From: Lachnospiraceae bacterium
GTDB lineage: Bacteria; Bacillota; Clostridia; Lachnospirales; Lachnospiraceae
Assembly: GCA_017634975.1 (NCBI GenBank)
Contig: JAGBMJ010000020.1
Coordinates: forward strand, 1-63,724
DNA length: 63,724 nucleotides
Reading direction: 5' to 3'
This document shows, in pieces, positions 1-8,632 of the stretch; the first letter of the stretch is position 1; each line of letters opens with the position of its first letter. The position numbers and the translations under genes are program-made. The notes beneath the pieces were generated by a model, which saw nothing but the letters and a program-made list of their open reading frames with translations, was not told where the DNA came from and did not search any database.

Positions 1-2
1 AA

Positions 3-134
3 AAAGCGTTCTGCTTGCAGAACGCTCGCGCCGAGCGCGGTTGCGATAGCAACATCTTCCTTACGCGCGAGTGCGCATCCCCCGGAGGGCTTTTTACCAT
101 AGGGAATTGCGGAGCAATTTCCTATAAGGTAAAA
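3..134. repeat. Intergenic mosaic of short palindromes, copy A
   Basis: This is a composite of small hairpins: GCGTTCTGC/GCAGAACGC, GTTGCGATAGCAAC, and an ATAGGGAATTGC/GCAATTTCCTAT arm. It is nearly identical to a second copy at 7222-7416. That copy carries about 60 extra bases (further hairpins) after the shared CTTACGCGCGA. Both copies lie directly behind the terminator of a regulator gene (lysR here, the Rrf2 gene there). No coding potential is seen. It may be a REP-like non-autonomous element or a terminator-associated recombination unit. Confidence 0.75.
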
Positions 135-157
135 AAGAGGCGGTTCACACCACCTCT
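131..157 (-). terminator. Intrinsic terminator of lysR
   Basis: On the minus strand, a 9-bp stem (AGAGGTGGT/ACCGCCTCT, one G-U pair) is followed by six T residues. The lysR stop codon lies at the stem-loop boundary, so the last codons of the gene form part of the terminator. It ends the nitrogenase-like operon. Confidence 0.8.
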
Positions 158-1077
158 GATCTTACGCCTGCCAGATAATTCTGCAGTTCCTCGATGTATT
201 CTTCGCCCATCCGGCTTAGGATACTGTTCTTTTTTGTGATATAGCCGATCTCCATAATACTGTTCGGATTCTCTTCATCCTCGTGGAACGGTACCACCAC
301 ATAGCCGTCACCGTTTAAGTCGCCGGAAATGATGCCGGAGCACAGTGTATATCCTTGCAGACCTACCATCAGGTTTAGCATCGTAGATCGGTCATTCACC
401 TTAACCGTCCGCGAATATACCTTCTCGCTCAAAATCTCCTCGGCCAGATAGATCTCATCTTCATCCTGTTCAAAGGAAAGACAGGGATACGGTTCCAGCT
501 GCTCCATACTGATGCTCTTTTCCTTTGCCAACGGATGCTGATCCCAGAGATAGACATATGCCCTGCATTTGATCAGCGGATGAAAGATCACGCCCTGCTC
601 CTTCATCAGCTTATCCAGTGTTTTTTCATTTCTGGCACTTTTATATAGCACACCGATCTCACTTTTTAAGGAGCCTACATCCGTAAGCACCGTCTTGGTC
701 TGTGTTTCGTCGATTGCCAGATCAAACTCCTTCATATCATAGCGTTTCGCCATCTCAACAAACGCTTTTACCGCAAAGGAATAATGCTGCGTGGAGACGC
801 GGAACTTTCTCCGGTAATTACCCTCTCCCTGATACTTCTGCAGCACCAGATTGTAGTGCCGGTAAAGATTGCGGATATCGTTCAGAAACTCCTTTCCTTC
901 CGGGGTGGGGATCACACCTTTGTGTGTCCGCAAAAAGATCGCGATCCCCGCTTCATTTTCCAGTTCCTGAATGGCGCTCGTGAGTGTCGGCTGTACGATA
1001 TACAGTTTTTCGGATGCCCTGCTCATTGAGCCGCATTCCTCGATCGTCAATGCATATAATATCTGCTGTAAGGTCAT
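145..1077 (-). CDS. LysR-type transcriptional regulator of the nitrogenase-like operon
   Basis: A 310-residue DNA-binding regulator of usual LysR length. The N-terminal winged helix-turn-helix is clear (MTLQQILYALTIEECGSMSR start, then SEKLYIVQPTLTSAIQELE at about residues 22-40). It is followed by a periplasmic-binding-like effector domain. It is the last gene of the run nifD-like, nifK-like, nifH-like, nifB-like, MORN-like, lysR, beginning 22 nt after the preceding stop. A LysR-style inverted repeat with T-N11-A geometry lies upstream of the first gene (7152-7172), so it probably controls its own operon. By context the co-inducer would be a sulfur metabolite such as O-acetylserine or O-acetylhomoserine, or an organosulfur compound. 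That part is inference. Confidence 0.9.
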   Translation of the reverse strand: MTLQQILYALTIEECGSMSRASEKLYIVQPTLTSAIQELENEAGIAIFLRTHKGVIPTPEGKEFLNDIRNLYRHYNLVLQKYQGEGNYRRKFRVSTQHYSFAVKAFVEMAKRYDMKEFDLAIDETQTKTVLTDVGSLKSEIGVLYKSARNEKTLDKLMKEQGVIFHPLIKCRAYVYLWDQHPLAKEKSISMEQLEPYPCLSFEQDEDEIYLAEEILSEKVYSRTVKVNDRSTMLNLMVGLQGYTLCSGIISGDLNGDGYVVVPFHEDEENPNSIMEIGYITKKNSILSRMGEEYIEELQNYLAGVRSEVV

Positions 1078-1099
1078 TTTTTAACCCCTTTTCATCGGA

Positions 1100-1909
1100 T
1101 CACATCTTATCAATAATCAGCCGGTAACGTGACCGGTCCCATACTTCTTCTGTTTTCTTATCCAAAGATACACGGATCGTTTCTTCATCCAGTATCACTT
1201 TTACCGCAACCCAGAGCGGAAATCCGGTGTACGGATCTTCCTCAATCCGCGGTACATACTCTTTTACCGTCCCGGTATCCTCCGTGATCACGATCCGATC
1301 CCGTACGGTACAAAAACACCGCAGATCACCGTTATCATCAAAGCCCAGAGACCCTTTTTCCGCATGCATCGGATCCCTGTGTGGATTGAAGGGATGCAGA
1401 GTGCCGAAATCGGTGTAAAGCTCGGCAGCAAAAACACTTTCGATGGATACCAGTCCGCCGTCTTCGTTAAACTCCGCCCCCAGATCCGTGGTAACCATTC
1501 CGTACTTTGTCGCAAAATTCATCCGGTCCTTATTAAAGATCGTAATGCTTTTGACATAACCGCTGCGATCAAAATAAACACACTGCATCTTTGCTTCCAC
1601 GGAACTGTTTCCGACCGACAGCCGGTCCTGATCTGCTTCTTCATACTCATCCTCTTCCGTATGATAGGCACTGATCTTGCCATAGGTCGGAAACACCCTC
1701 TTGATAGTCCCGCATTCATAAAAAGTGACCAGCTCCGCATGAATCCTTCCGACCTGTGTCCAGATCACTGTACGATCCTGCAGGTAGATACTGCGAAGGG
1801 CACCGGAGGGATAACGCTCCAGTGCCTCGCGATAACGTTTCCTTACATCCGAGGAATCATAACAGGGAATCAGATCTCCATATGCTGTTTTGATCCGAAA
1901 AGGAATCAT
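1100..1909 (-). CDS. Unknown protein with MORN-like repeats, in the nitrogenase-like operon
   Basis: A 269-residue soluble protein with no signal peptide or membrane segment. It has about six imperfect beta-type repeats of the pattern Y/F-x-x-x-G-x-(L/V/I)-x-x-(I/V): YPSGALRSIY, YECGTIKRVF, FDRSGYVKSI, FNEDGGLVSI and FDDNGDLRCF. These resemble MORN repeats. I recognise no catalytic motif and no metal-binding cysteine pattern. It sits 32 nt downstream of the NifB-type gene and 22 nt upstream of lysR, so it is co-transcribed with them. It may be an accessory, assembly or sensing factor for the nitrogenase-like complex, but nothing in the sequence proves this. It is not one of the standard nif accessory proteins I know. 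Confidence 0.8.
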   Translation of the reverse strand: MIPFRIKTAYGDLIPCYDSSDVRKRYREALERYPSGALRSIYLQDRTVIWTQVGRIHAELVTFYECGTIKRVFPTYGKISAYHTEEDEYEEADQDRLSVGNSSVEAKMQCVYFDRSGYVKSITIFNKDRMNFATKYGMVTTDLGAEFNEDGGLVSIESVFAAELYTDFGTLHPFNPHRDPMHAEKGSLGFDDNGDLRCFCTVRDRIVITEDTGTVKEYVPRIEEDPYTGFPLWVAVKVILDEETIRVSLDKKTEEVWDRSRYRLIIDKM

Positions 1910-1941
1910 TCCATCCTCTACTCACTTTCTCACACGCCGGT

Positions 1942-3222
1942 TTATCCGTGGCTGAAGTTCTCTACCACTTCCGCATCATAATCCTTGTACAATTCCGTAT
2001 GCAGGTCCTTACCGCTTCCCGGGATACCGATGGCATCCGCTCTGCAGTGTTTGCAGTGACGGAAGACTTCCAGATACTTTCCTGCTTCCGCGCGTACCTC
2101 CTCGAGCATCTTACAATCCGGTGCCGGGATATCCGCCATCTGATTCTGCGGGATCAGCGGCAGGATGTTCAAAAGCGATGCTCCCAGTTCATGCATCTTT
2201 CTCGCTACTTCCGGTATATGCCGGTCATTCACTCCCGGTACCAGTACCGAGTTGATCTTGACAACCAGTCCCAGTTCCGCGGCTTTGCGGATTCCTTCGA
2301 TCTGGTGCGCGATCAGCATTTTTGCTGCCTCTACGCCGGTATGCACGATATTGTTCTCATCCACCACAAATTCGTTGATCTGCGCTTCGATCTCCGGATC
2401 GATCGCATTGACCGTAACCGTTACCGTATCGATTCCCAGAGCCGCCATCCGTTCTACCTTATCCGGCAGCCGGTATCCGTTGGTGGACAAGCAGCATACC
2501 ATCTCGGGATATTCCTTTTTGACCAGCTCAAAGGTATCCAGCGCATTATCGGTCGCAAGAGTATCGCCCGGTCCGGCAATGCCGACCACCGCCAGTTCAG
2601 GACACAGCTCTTTGGCTCTTCGGATAATATCGATGCTTTCCTCGGGCTTCAATACAAGTGAAGAAACCCCGGGACGTATTACCGATTTATCGATCTTACG
2701 TGTACAGAACTTACAGCCGATGTTACATTTGGGACTTACCGGAAGATGGATCCGACCGCGCGAGATGTGCGCTTCGTGAGTCATACAAGGATGCTTTTTG
2801 GCGAGATGTTTGAAATTCGCCAGACTTTCTGATGTGATCGTCTTTATTCGTTCTTTCTCTTTCTCCAGAAATCGCGGGTCTATGATGGAAACCTTTGATC
2901 TCAGCATCGCCTGTAAAACTTTCGGCACACTCTGTTCCATTTCGATCGGTTCGATCTGGTACTGCGCCAGAACCTCTCTTGCTCCTCCGCCGATACACTC
3001 TGCAAATACCGCGTTGCAATCTGCGATAGTATCCGCGACCTTTTGCATTCGGTCCGTGTGGTGCCGGTGTTCCAGACAAGCCTTATCTACCAGCCGGATA
3101 TCTACTTTTTCATATTCCTGTGCTTCTGTGTCCACTTCGTAGATATCGAAGCGTTCCGCCGCACCAAAGTGACGGTCCACACAAAAGCCCATACTCGTCG
3201 CAAATGCAACTCTGGTCTTCAT
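1942..3222 (-). CDS. NifB-type radical SAM cofactor maturase with N-terminal NifX-like domain
   Basis: NifB builds the carbide-containing 8-iron precursor cluster of nitrogenase-family cofactors from two 4Fe-4S clusters and SAM. This 426-residue protein has the NifB signature HPC-x(19)-CNIGCKFC (residues 145-173; SAM-cluster cysteines C166, C170, C173), the AGPGD motif, and the C-terminal CKHCRADAIGIPG segment. Residues 1-110 form a NifX/NifB-accessory-like domain (RVAFATSMG, HFGAAERFDIYEV). In classical NifB that domain is C-terminal, so the order here is swapped. The start is placed at the ATG preceded by AGGAGA; an upstream in-frame extension lacks a ribosome site. It follows nifH by about 90 nt, with a GC-rich hairpin between. 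This is a strong sign that the complex carries a NifB-derived cofactor. Confidence 0.9.
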   Translation of the reverse strand: MKTRVAFATSMGFCVDRHFGAAERFDIYEVDTEAQEYEKVDIRLVDKACLEHRHHTDRMQKVADTIADCNAVFAECIGGGAREVLAQYQIEPIEMEQSVPKVLQAMLRSKVSIIDPRFLEKEKERIKTITSESLANFKHLAKKHPCMTHEAHISRGRIHLPVSPKCNIGCKFCTRKIDKSVIRPGVSSLVLKPEESIDIIRRAKELCPELAVVGIAGPGDTLATDNALDTFELVKKEYPEMVCCLSTNGYRLPDKVERMAALGIDTVTVTVNAIDPEIEAQINEFVVDENNIVHTGVEAAKMLIAHQIEGIRKAAELGLVVKINSVLVPGVNDRHIPEVARKMHELGASLLNILPLIPQNQMADIPAPDCKMLEEVRAEAGKYLEVFRHCKHCRADAIGIPGSGKDLHTELYKDYDAEVVENFSHG

Positions 3223-3261
3223 AATGCTTTTCTCCTGATCTTTTTTCTTTTTAACACGATC

Positions 3262-3289
3262 CGGGAGCCCCCTGAATGCCCCCGGAGCA
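3262..3289 (-). other. Intercistronic hairpin between nifH-like and nifB-like genes
   Basis: TCCGGG and CCCGGA arms flank a C-rich centre in the 90-nt gap. There is no T-run, so it is more likely an mRNA-stabilising or partial-attenuation hairpin than a full terminator. It would favour higher levels of the reductase (NifH-like) message over nifB. The interpretation is inferred. Confidence 0.45.
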
Positions 3290-3311
3290 GTGTTTTGCAA
3301 ATTATTTATTC

Positions 3312-4220
<909 letters not shown>

Positions 4221-5546
4221 TTACCGATAGGTTGCCAATACTCTGTCAAAGATATCTTCTATGGTACGCAGGCCGCCTTCGTAACCGGTATACCCGCAGT
4301 TCATGATCAACCGGTATTTTACCGGTACGGTTACGATCAGCAGATCTGCGTGCAATCTTGATGCCAGCCCTTTCTCCCAGGCACTGCCCAGAAGCAGGAT
4401 CCTCTTGTCCGGATACTTTTTCGCATCCTCCTCGATCAGCAGCTGTGCTGCTCCCGCGTCCGGATCGAAACGCACTTCAATGTCTCTCTTTCTTCCCAGA
4501 TTGGAGATCTCCTCGTATTCTTTCCGCACCGCTTCCTGAAATTTCTCCGGTGTATCATCTACGATGTTCTGCATCGCCGGGATGATGCCCAGCTCGTTGA
4601 GCAGAAACTTGGAGAAGCCCAATGCCGTGGAAGCATCCGCTACCGTGTAAAGTCTTCTCGGTGTTCCGTAACGGAACTCCAGCAGAAATGATGCCATCTT
4701 GTCAATGTGTGCGTAATACTTGCGTTCCTCTTTTTCGATATAAGGTTCTGCATCGATCCCCGCAAACTCCGCTACCTTTCGTAAGAAGCGGCTGGTCTCT
4801 ACCGCGCCCACCGGCAGATACGGAAACTGTACATACGGTGTTTTGTATTTGGCCTTCAGATGCTTTACGATCCCAAGTCCTACCCAGGGGCCGACCAGAA
4901 TGTTGAACTCCGCTTTCGGGATCGTCTTCCATTCTTCCACTCCTCCGGATTCCTGTCCGAAAAGAATGTTGACTTTCAGTCCGATGCCTTCCAGTACTCT
5001 TTTCAGTCCCTCCAGATTTCCGTTCCAGAACGGATCCTGATACGGTATGGAAGCGAATACATTGACCAGACCTTTTTCAACTTCCTTATCTTCCGCAAAC
5101 TTGTCAACGTATTGATCGACGATCGCATTGACCAGTCTTTCGTGTGCCACGTAATTGCTGCTCTTGAATCCACCGGCCTCGAGATAAACCACCGGTTTGT
5201 CCTGCTCCTGAAACTCTCCTACGACCGCTCCAAGATCATCACCGGTGATCGCTGCCGTACATCCCGTGATCACTACATACAGATCACCGTCAATGACTTT
5301 GAACGAATTCTCGATAACACTTCGTAATTTCTTTTCTCCGCCGAATACCACATCCTGCTCTTCCGCATTGGTACAGGGTGCTGTCGATCCTCCGGCATAT
5401 CCTTCGCCCTGGCCGATCAGTTCTCCGATCTTTCCGCCGCATCCGGGACCGGAATGCAGGATCGGTACGCCTCTCTTGATCGCCACTACACTCTGGCAGC
5501 TGCCGAGTGCACATGTAAATCTCGGTTGTTCTATTGTTGATGACAC
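4221..5546 (-). CDS. Nitrogenase-like component 1 subunit, NifK-type
   Basis: This 441-residue subunit should pair with the 5568-7070 product. P-cluster-type cysteines are visible: C12 and C17 (FTCALGSCQS), C36 (HSGPGCGGK), and C96 (VVITGCTAAITGDD, the segment matching the third P-cluster cysteine of NifK). It also has the component-1 motif CTNAEEQDVVFGG. It is shorter than NifK (about 520) and close in size to uncharacterised nitrogenase-like subunits. The start has a GGAGGAG ribosome site. It lies 21 nt after the NifD-like gene and 39 nt before nifH. With no nifE/N in the window, the pair is the catalytic component rather than a scaffold. The substrate is unproven; context points to sulfur compounds. 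Confidence 0.88.
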   Translation of the reverse strand: MSSTIEQPRFTCALGSCQSVVAIKRGVPILHSGPGCGGKIGELIGQGEGYAGGSTAPCTNAEEQDVVFGGEKKLRSVIENSFKVIDGDLYVVITGCTAAITGDDLGAVVGEFQEQDKPVVYLEAGGFKSSNYVAHERLVNAIVDQYVDKFAEDKEVEKGLVNVFASIPYQDPFWNGNLEGLKRVLEGIGLKVNILFGQESGGVEEWKTIPKAEFNILVGPWVGLGIVKHLKAKYKTPYVQFPYLPVGAVETSRFLRKVAEFAGIDAEPYIEKEERKYYAHIDKMASFLLEFRYGTPRRLYTVADASTALGFSKFLLNELGIIPAMQNIVDDTPEKFQEAVRKEYEEISNLGRKRDIEVRFDPDAGAAQLLIEEDAKKYPDKRILLLGSAWEKGLASRLHADLLIVTVPVKYRLIMNCGYTGYEGGLRTIEDIFDRVLATYR

Positions 5547-5567
5547 TTTTTTCTCCTCCGCCTTCTC

Positions 5568-7070
5568 TTATAATTCCGATACCGGTCTGCCGCCCGGACA
5601 TTTTCCGGAACCGCCGCTCTGGAAGTATCCGGGTTCCTGTTCCAGCCACCATTTGGTATATGGCTTGCTGGCATGTTCCGAATAGTTACTGATGAATTCT
5701 ACGGAGTCCAGCGCATCTTCGATCCTTCTTGCATAATTCAGCGCACCGTTGTATCCGATACCGAACTGCTCATCACCGATCAGCAATGTCGGGATGCCGA
5801 GTTTTGCGCCCCACAGCGTCATACCGCCGTGTCTTGCCAGGATCAGATCCGGACGGATCCGGTTGAGTGCGTTTACCAGCTCAAAGGATTGCTTGTTGCA
5901 TACCTGATAATTCTTAACATCGCCGTAGATCTGCACTGCGTGCTGCAGTACATCCATCTCCGGATCACCGCTGTCGTATACAGGATCGTGGTGGAACACG
6001 CTCGCTCCCATCACTTCAAATCCGAGCTCCGAAAGCAGATGGATCAGCGCCTGTCCGTGTGCTGCACCGGCCATTACATAAGCCGTTTTTCCTTTGAAGT
6101 TTTCCTTCAGTTTCTCGATCTTCGGAACGATATCCCGATGACCTTCCGCAATGATCTCTTCTGCCACTTCCGGCTTGCCGAGTACCTTTCCCAGTGCTCT
6201 GAGCCACCGGTCGGTACCTTCCACACCATAGGCCGGCGGGGCTGTGATCTCCGGCACACCGTACAACTGGTTGAGTCCCGCTCCCATATATGTGGAAAGG
6301 GAAGGACAGATATGGATCGTTGCCGCTGCTTCCGAGCATTCCTGCAGCTGTTCGATCGAGGAGAACGGCATCAGATATCTGGTCTTGTAGCCGAACCTCG
6401 CGATGATATCGTCAAATACGTGGCTTCCCCAGAAGTTCACGACATTCACGTAATCTGCTTTTTTCTTCGGCGCCTTTACAATGTTACGCAGCACCGTGTG
6501 ATAAGCCGCATCGAATCCGGTCGTCCATACCTTGGAGCGGAAGCCGTCACAGGTACAGGTAGCTACCGGGATGCCCAGTTTTTCGGTCAGCTTGTGTGCC
6601 GCTCCTTCGATGTCCTCACCAATAATGCCGGCCGCACAGGAAGTCGTGATAAAGATTGCTTTGGGATGTACCCTCTCGTATGCTTTTTCCACGGTCGCTT
6701 CCAGCTTTTTGACTGCACCGAACACGGTATCCTGTTCCGTGATATTCGTGGAAAAATATCTTCCGTCACGCTCCGGCAGGTTTCTGCGTTCCTGTTCGAT
6801 CCGATAGGTAAAATTAAAATCTATAAAATCGCCTGCACAGCCTACCGGCGCGTGGTTGACGACTGCTACATCGTCGATCATCGACAGCTGGCAGAAGGCC
6901 TGTCCGGAATTACATCCGAGACACTGTGAAAATTTTCTTTTACTGTCTTTCAGATTACCGGAATGCGATTTTTCTACCAGTTCTTCCGCCGTTCCGGAAT
7001 AGGCATTGATCGTTCCGAGTCTCTTTTCCCGGATCAGCACTGCCGGTTCGTCAAGATTGATATGAGACAT
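5568..7070 (-). CDS. Nitrogenase-like component 1 subunit, NifD-type (putative catalytic subunit)
   Basis: This 500-residue subunit is the first gene of the operon. Conserved cysteines are C50/C53 (FSQCLGCNSGQAFC), C78 (APVGCAGD) and C145 (TTSCAAGIIGEDIEG), matching the NifD P-cluster ligands. C255 (HICPSLSTYM) aligns by eye with the NifD cysteine that holds the active-site cofactor. The region where NifD has its second cofactor ligand, a histidine, reads GIPTLLIGDEQFGIGYNG and contains no histidine. H360, H361 and H414 lie elsewhere. This fits a cofactor-binding enzyme that is not a standard nitrogenase. Nearby methionine and methanethiol genes suggest C-S bond reduction, as for the MarD subunit of methylthio-alkane reductase. 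That function is inference. Confidence 0.88.
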   Translation of the reverse strand: MSHINLDEPAVLIREKRLGTINAYSGTAEELVEKSHSGNLKDSKRKFSQCLGCNSGQAFCQLSMIDDVAVVNHAPVGCAGDFIDFNFTYRIEQERRNLPERDGRYFSTNITEQDTVFGAVKKLEATVEKAYERVHPKAIFITTSCAAGIIGEDIEGAAHKLTEKLGIPVATCTCDGFRSKVWTTGFDAAYHTVLRNIVKAPKKKADYVNVVNFWGSHVFDDIIARFGYKTRYLMPFSSIEQLQECSEAAATIHICPSLSTYMGAGLNQLYGVPEITAPPAYGVEGTDRWLRALGKVLGKPEVAEEIIAEGHRDIVPKIEKLKENFKGKTAYVMAGAAHGQALIHLLSELGFEVMGASVFHHDPVYDSGDPEMDVLQHAVQIYGDVKNYQVCNKQSFELVNALNRIRPDLILARHGGMTLWGAKLGIPTLLIGDEQFGIGYNGALNYARRIEDALDSVEFISNYSEHASKPYTKWWLEQEPGYFQSGGSGKCPGGRPVSEL

Positions 7071-7151
7071 TTCTTTTTTCCTCCGATTTCTAAACTTGAT
7101 TTATCGTAACATCCGTTTTCCGTGATGTAAAATTGTCTGATTCTATCGAGT

Positions 7152-7172
7152 GCTATCAATAAATTTTATAGC
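7152..7172. promoter_or_regulatory. Candidate LysR operator upstream of the nitrogenase-like operon
   Basis: A perfect inverted repeat GCTAT-N11-ATAGC is centred 92 nt upstream of the NifD-like start codon. Its inner T and A are exactly 11 bases apart, the T-N11-A geometry of LysR-type sites. A TTGATA hexamer overlaps its downstream side on the minus strand and could be a -35 box, but no good -10 follows. The co-transcribed LysR protein is the obvious candidate binder. Confidence 0.55.
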
Positions 7173-7221
7173 TACGTGTTTTTGCTTTACGCTATTGCCT
7201 GCCTCTTTGTTTGCAAACAAG

Positions 7222-7416
7222 AAAGCGTTCTGCCTGCAGAACGCTCGCGCCGAGCGCGGTTGCGATAGCAACACATTCCTTACGCGCGATAGATGATTTT
7301 CTTACGGTTTTACCGTTAGAAAATCACTATGCGTAACGTAGTGAAGAAGTACGCATCCCCCGGAGGGCTTTTTTGCTTTATAGGAATTGCAGAGCAATTT
7401 CCTATAAAGCAAAAAA
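7222..7416. repeat. Intergenic mosaic of short palindromes, copy B
   Basis: Long relative of 3-134, with the same order of hairpins (GCGTTCTGC/GCAGAACGC, GTTGCGATAGCAAC, TATAGGAATTGC/GCAATTTCCTATA). An extra block of about 60 nt holds two more hairpins, GATTTTCTTACGGT/ACCGTTAGAAAATC and CACTA..TAGTG. It lies between the Rrf2-gene terminator and the promoter region of the nitrogenase-like operon. The two copies bracket that operon plus lysR. Confidence 0.75.
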
Positions 7417-7436
7417 GGCGGTCCAGTCAGGCCGCC
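7411..7436 (-). terminator. Intrinsic terminator of the metY-to-Rrf2 operon
   Basis: On the minus strand a 7-bp stem (GGCGGCC/GGACCGCC type) is followed by six T residues, 27 nt past the Rrf2-gene stop. It separates the methionine operon from the nitrogenase-like operon. Confidence 0.85.
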
Positions 7437-7462
7437 CGGTATTCTTAGATGGAAATGTACGA

Positions 7463-7903
7463 TCAAATCACGTAATTATCCCACCCATCAGATACACCGC
7501 TGCGCGCCTGCGCGACAAATTCACTCAGAGACATTCGGTCCGTGTATTCTTTCAGATTGCCATTGATCTTCTGCCAGAAAAAACCGTTGATCACCGGGCG
7601 CAATCCGCCTTCCTCCCCTTCCGTATCCGTACCGGCTAATAAGGTATTGTCCAATGCATTTAACACATCGGAAAGTTTCACACACTCCGGTTTACAGGAC
7701 AACACGTAGCCGCCGCGAAGCCCTTTTTGTGCCGTGATAAATCCGGCCTGTCTGAGCGGCAGTAAGATATGTTCCAGATATTTATGCGAAATATTCTGTC
7801 TTTTGGCAATGTCCGGTGCTGATACACTCTGCCCGTTTTCGCAATGGATCACTATATCCGTCAGTGCGATCAAACCGTACTCCACTCTGGTCGATACTTT
7901 CAT
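7463..7903 (-). CDS. Rrf2-family regulator, CymR-like (sulfur metabolism)
   Basis: A 146-residue winged-helix regulator: MKVSTRVEYGLIALTDIVIH start, then the recognition region IAKRQNISHKYLEHILLPLRQAGFI, and the Rrf2 wing GLRGGYVL. The triple-cysteine Fe-S motif of IscR and NsrR is absent; only isolated cysteines occur. This agrees with the CymR type, which represses cysteine-uptake and synthesis genes in Bacillus through complex formation with CysK. The start is the ATG behind AAAGGAGCAGGAA; the upstream in-frame extension has no ribosome site. As the last gene of the metY-SDR-mccBA-metNI operon, it is well placed to sense cysteine status and repress this operon and possibly its neighbour. 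CymR identity is by context. Confidence 0.85.
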   Translation of the reverse strand: MKVSTRVEYGLIALTDIVIHCENGQSVSAPDIAKRQNISHKYLEHILLPLRQAGFITAQKGLRGGYVLSCKPECVKLSDVLNALDNTLLAGTDTEGEEGGLRPVINGFFWQKINGNLKEYTDRMSLSEFVAQARSGVSDGWDNYVI

Positions 7904-7976
7904 TTCCTGCTCCTTTCTTATATTTCTACAATCACCAATTTCCCGTAACACAGCATCTGATGAACTTCTTCAGATA

Positions 7977-8630
7977 CTATACTTTTCTGTTTTTTTTGGA
8001 TAACCATGTACCACTTTCCTGGATCAGCATCACCATTACGATCAGCAACGCAACCGTCGTCCAGAGTACATCCTTCTGATATCGATAATAGCCATACTGT
8101 AATGCGATCGCCCCCAGTCCGCCGCCGCCGATCACACCGGCCATTGCCGAATACCCAAGAACAGTTGCTACATTGATTGCCGCTCCCTGAAGAAGAGACG
8201 GTGTCGCCTCCGGCAGGATAAAATGCAATAGGATATACAACGGTGATGCCCCCATGGAAGTTGCGGCTTCAATGATCCCCGGCTGCACTTCATATAAGGA
8301 GGATTCTACCATACGTGCAACGATCGGGATGGCCCCCACCGTCAGTGGTACGATAGAAGCTACAGTTCCGATCGAAGATCCGGTCACAAAACGTGTAAAC
8401 GGGATCAATAACACCAGAAGAATCAGAAACGGCAGGGAACGGAGCACATTCACAATGGTTCCAAGCACACCATTCAATATCGTATTTTCCAACAGCCTTC
8501 CTTTCGATGTAGCATAAAGGATCACTCCCAAAGGCAATCCGATCAGATAAGAGATCAGTGCCGAAAAAAATGTCATCTCCAGTGTTTCCAGTATTCCTTT
8601 TTGTATTGCTTCTACTATGTATGCACTCAT
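7977..8630 (-). CDS. metI: Methionine ABC transporter permease MetI
   Basis: A 217-residue integral membrane permease with about five helices. It has the EAA-loop (EAATSMGASPLYILLHFILPEA, about residues 121-142) that docks on the ATPase, and the MetI hallmark GYSAMAGVIGGGGLGAIA. Family knowledge: MetNIQ imports D- and L-methionine and its derivatives. It starts 2 nt after metN. The usual substrate-binding lipoprotein MetQ is not in this window, so the pair must borrow a binding protein encoded elsewhere. Confidence 0.93.
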   Translation of the reverse strand: MSAYIVEAIQKGILETLEMTFFSALISYLIGLPLGVILYATSKGRLLENTILNGVLGTIVNVLRSLPFLILLVLLIPFTRFVTGSSIGTVASIVPLTVGAIPIVARMVESSLYEVQPGIIEAATSMGASPLYILLHFILPEATPSLLQGAAINVATVLGYSAMAGVIGGGGLGAIALQYGYYRYQKDVLWTTVALLIVMVMLIQESGTWLSKKNRKV

Positions 8631-8632
8631 CG

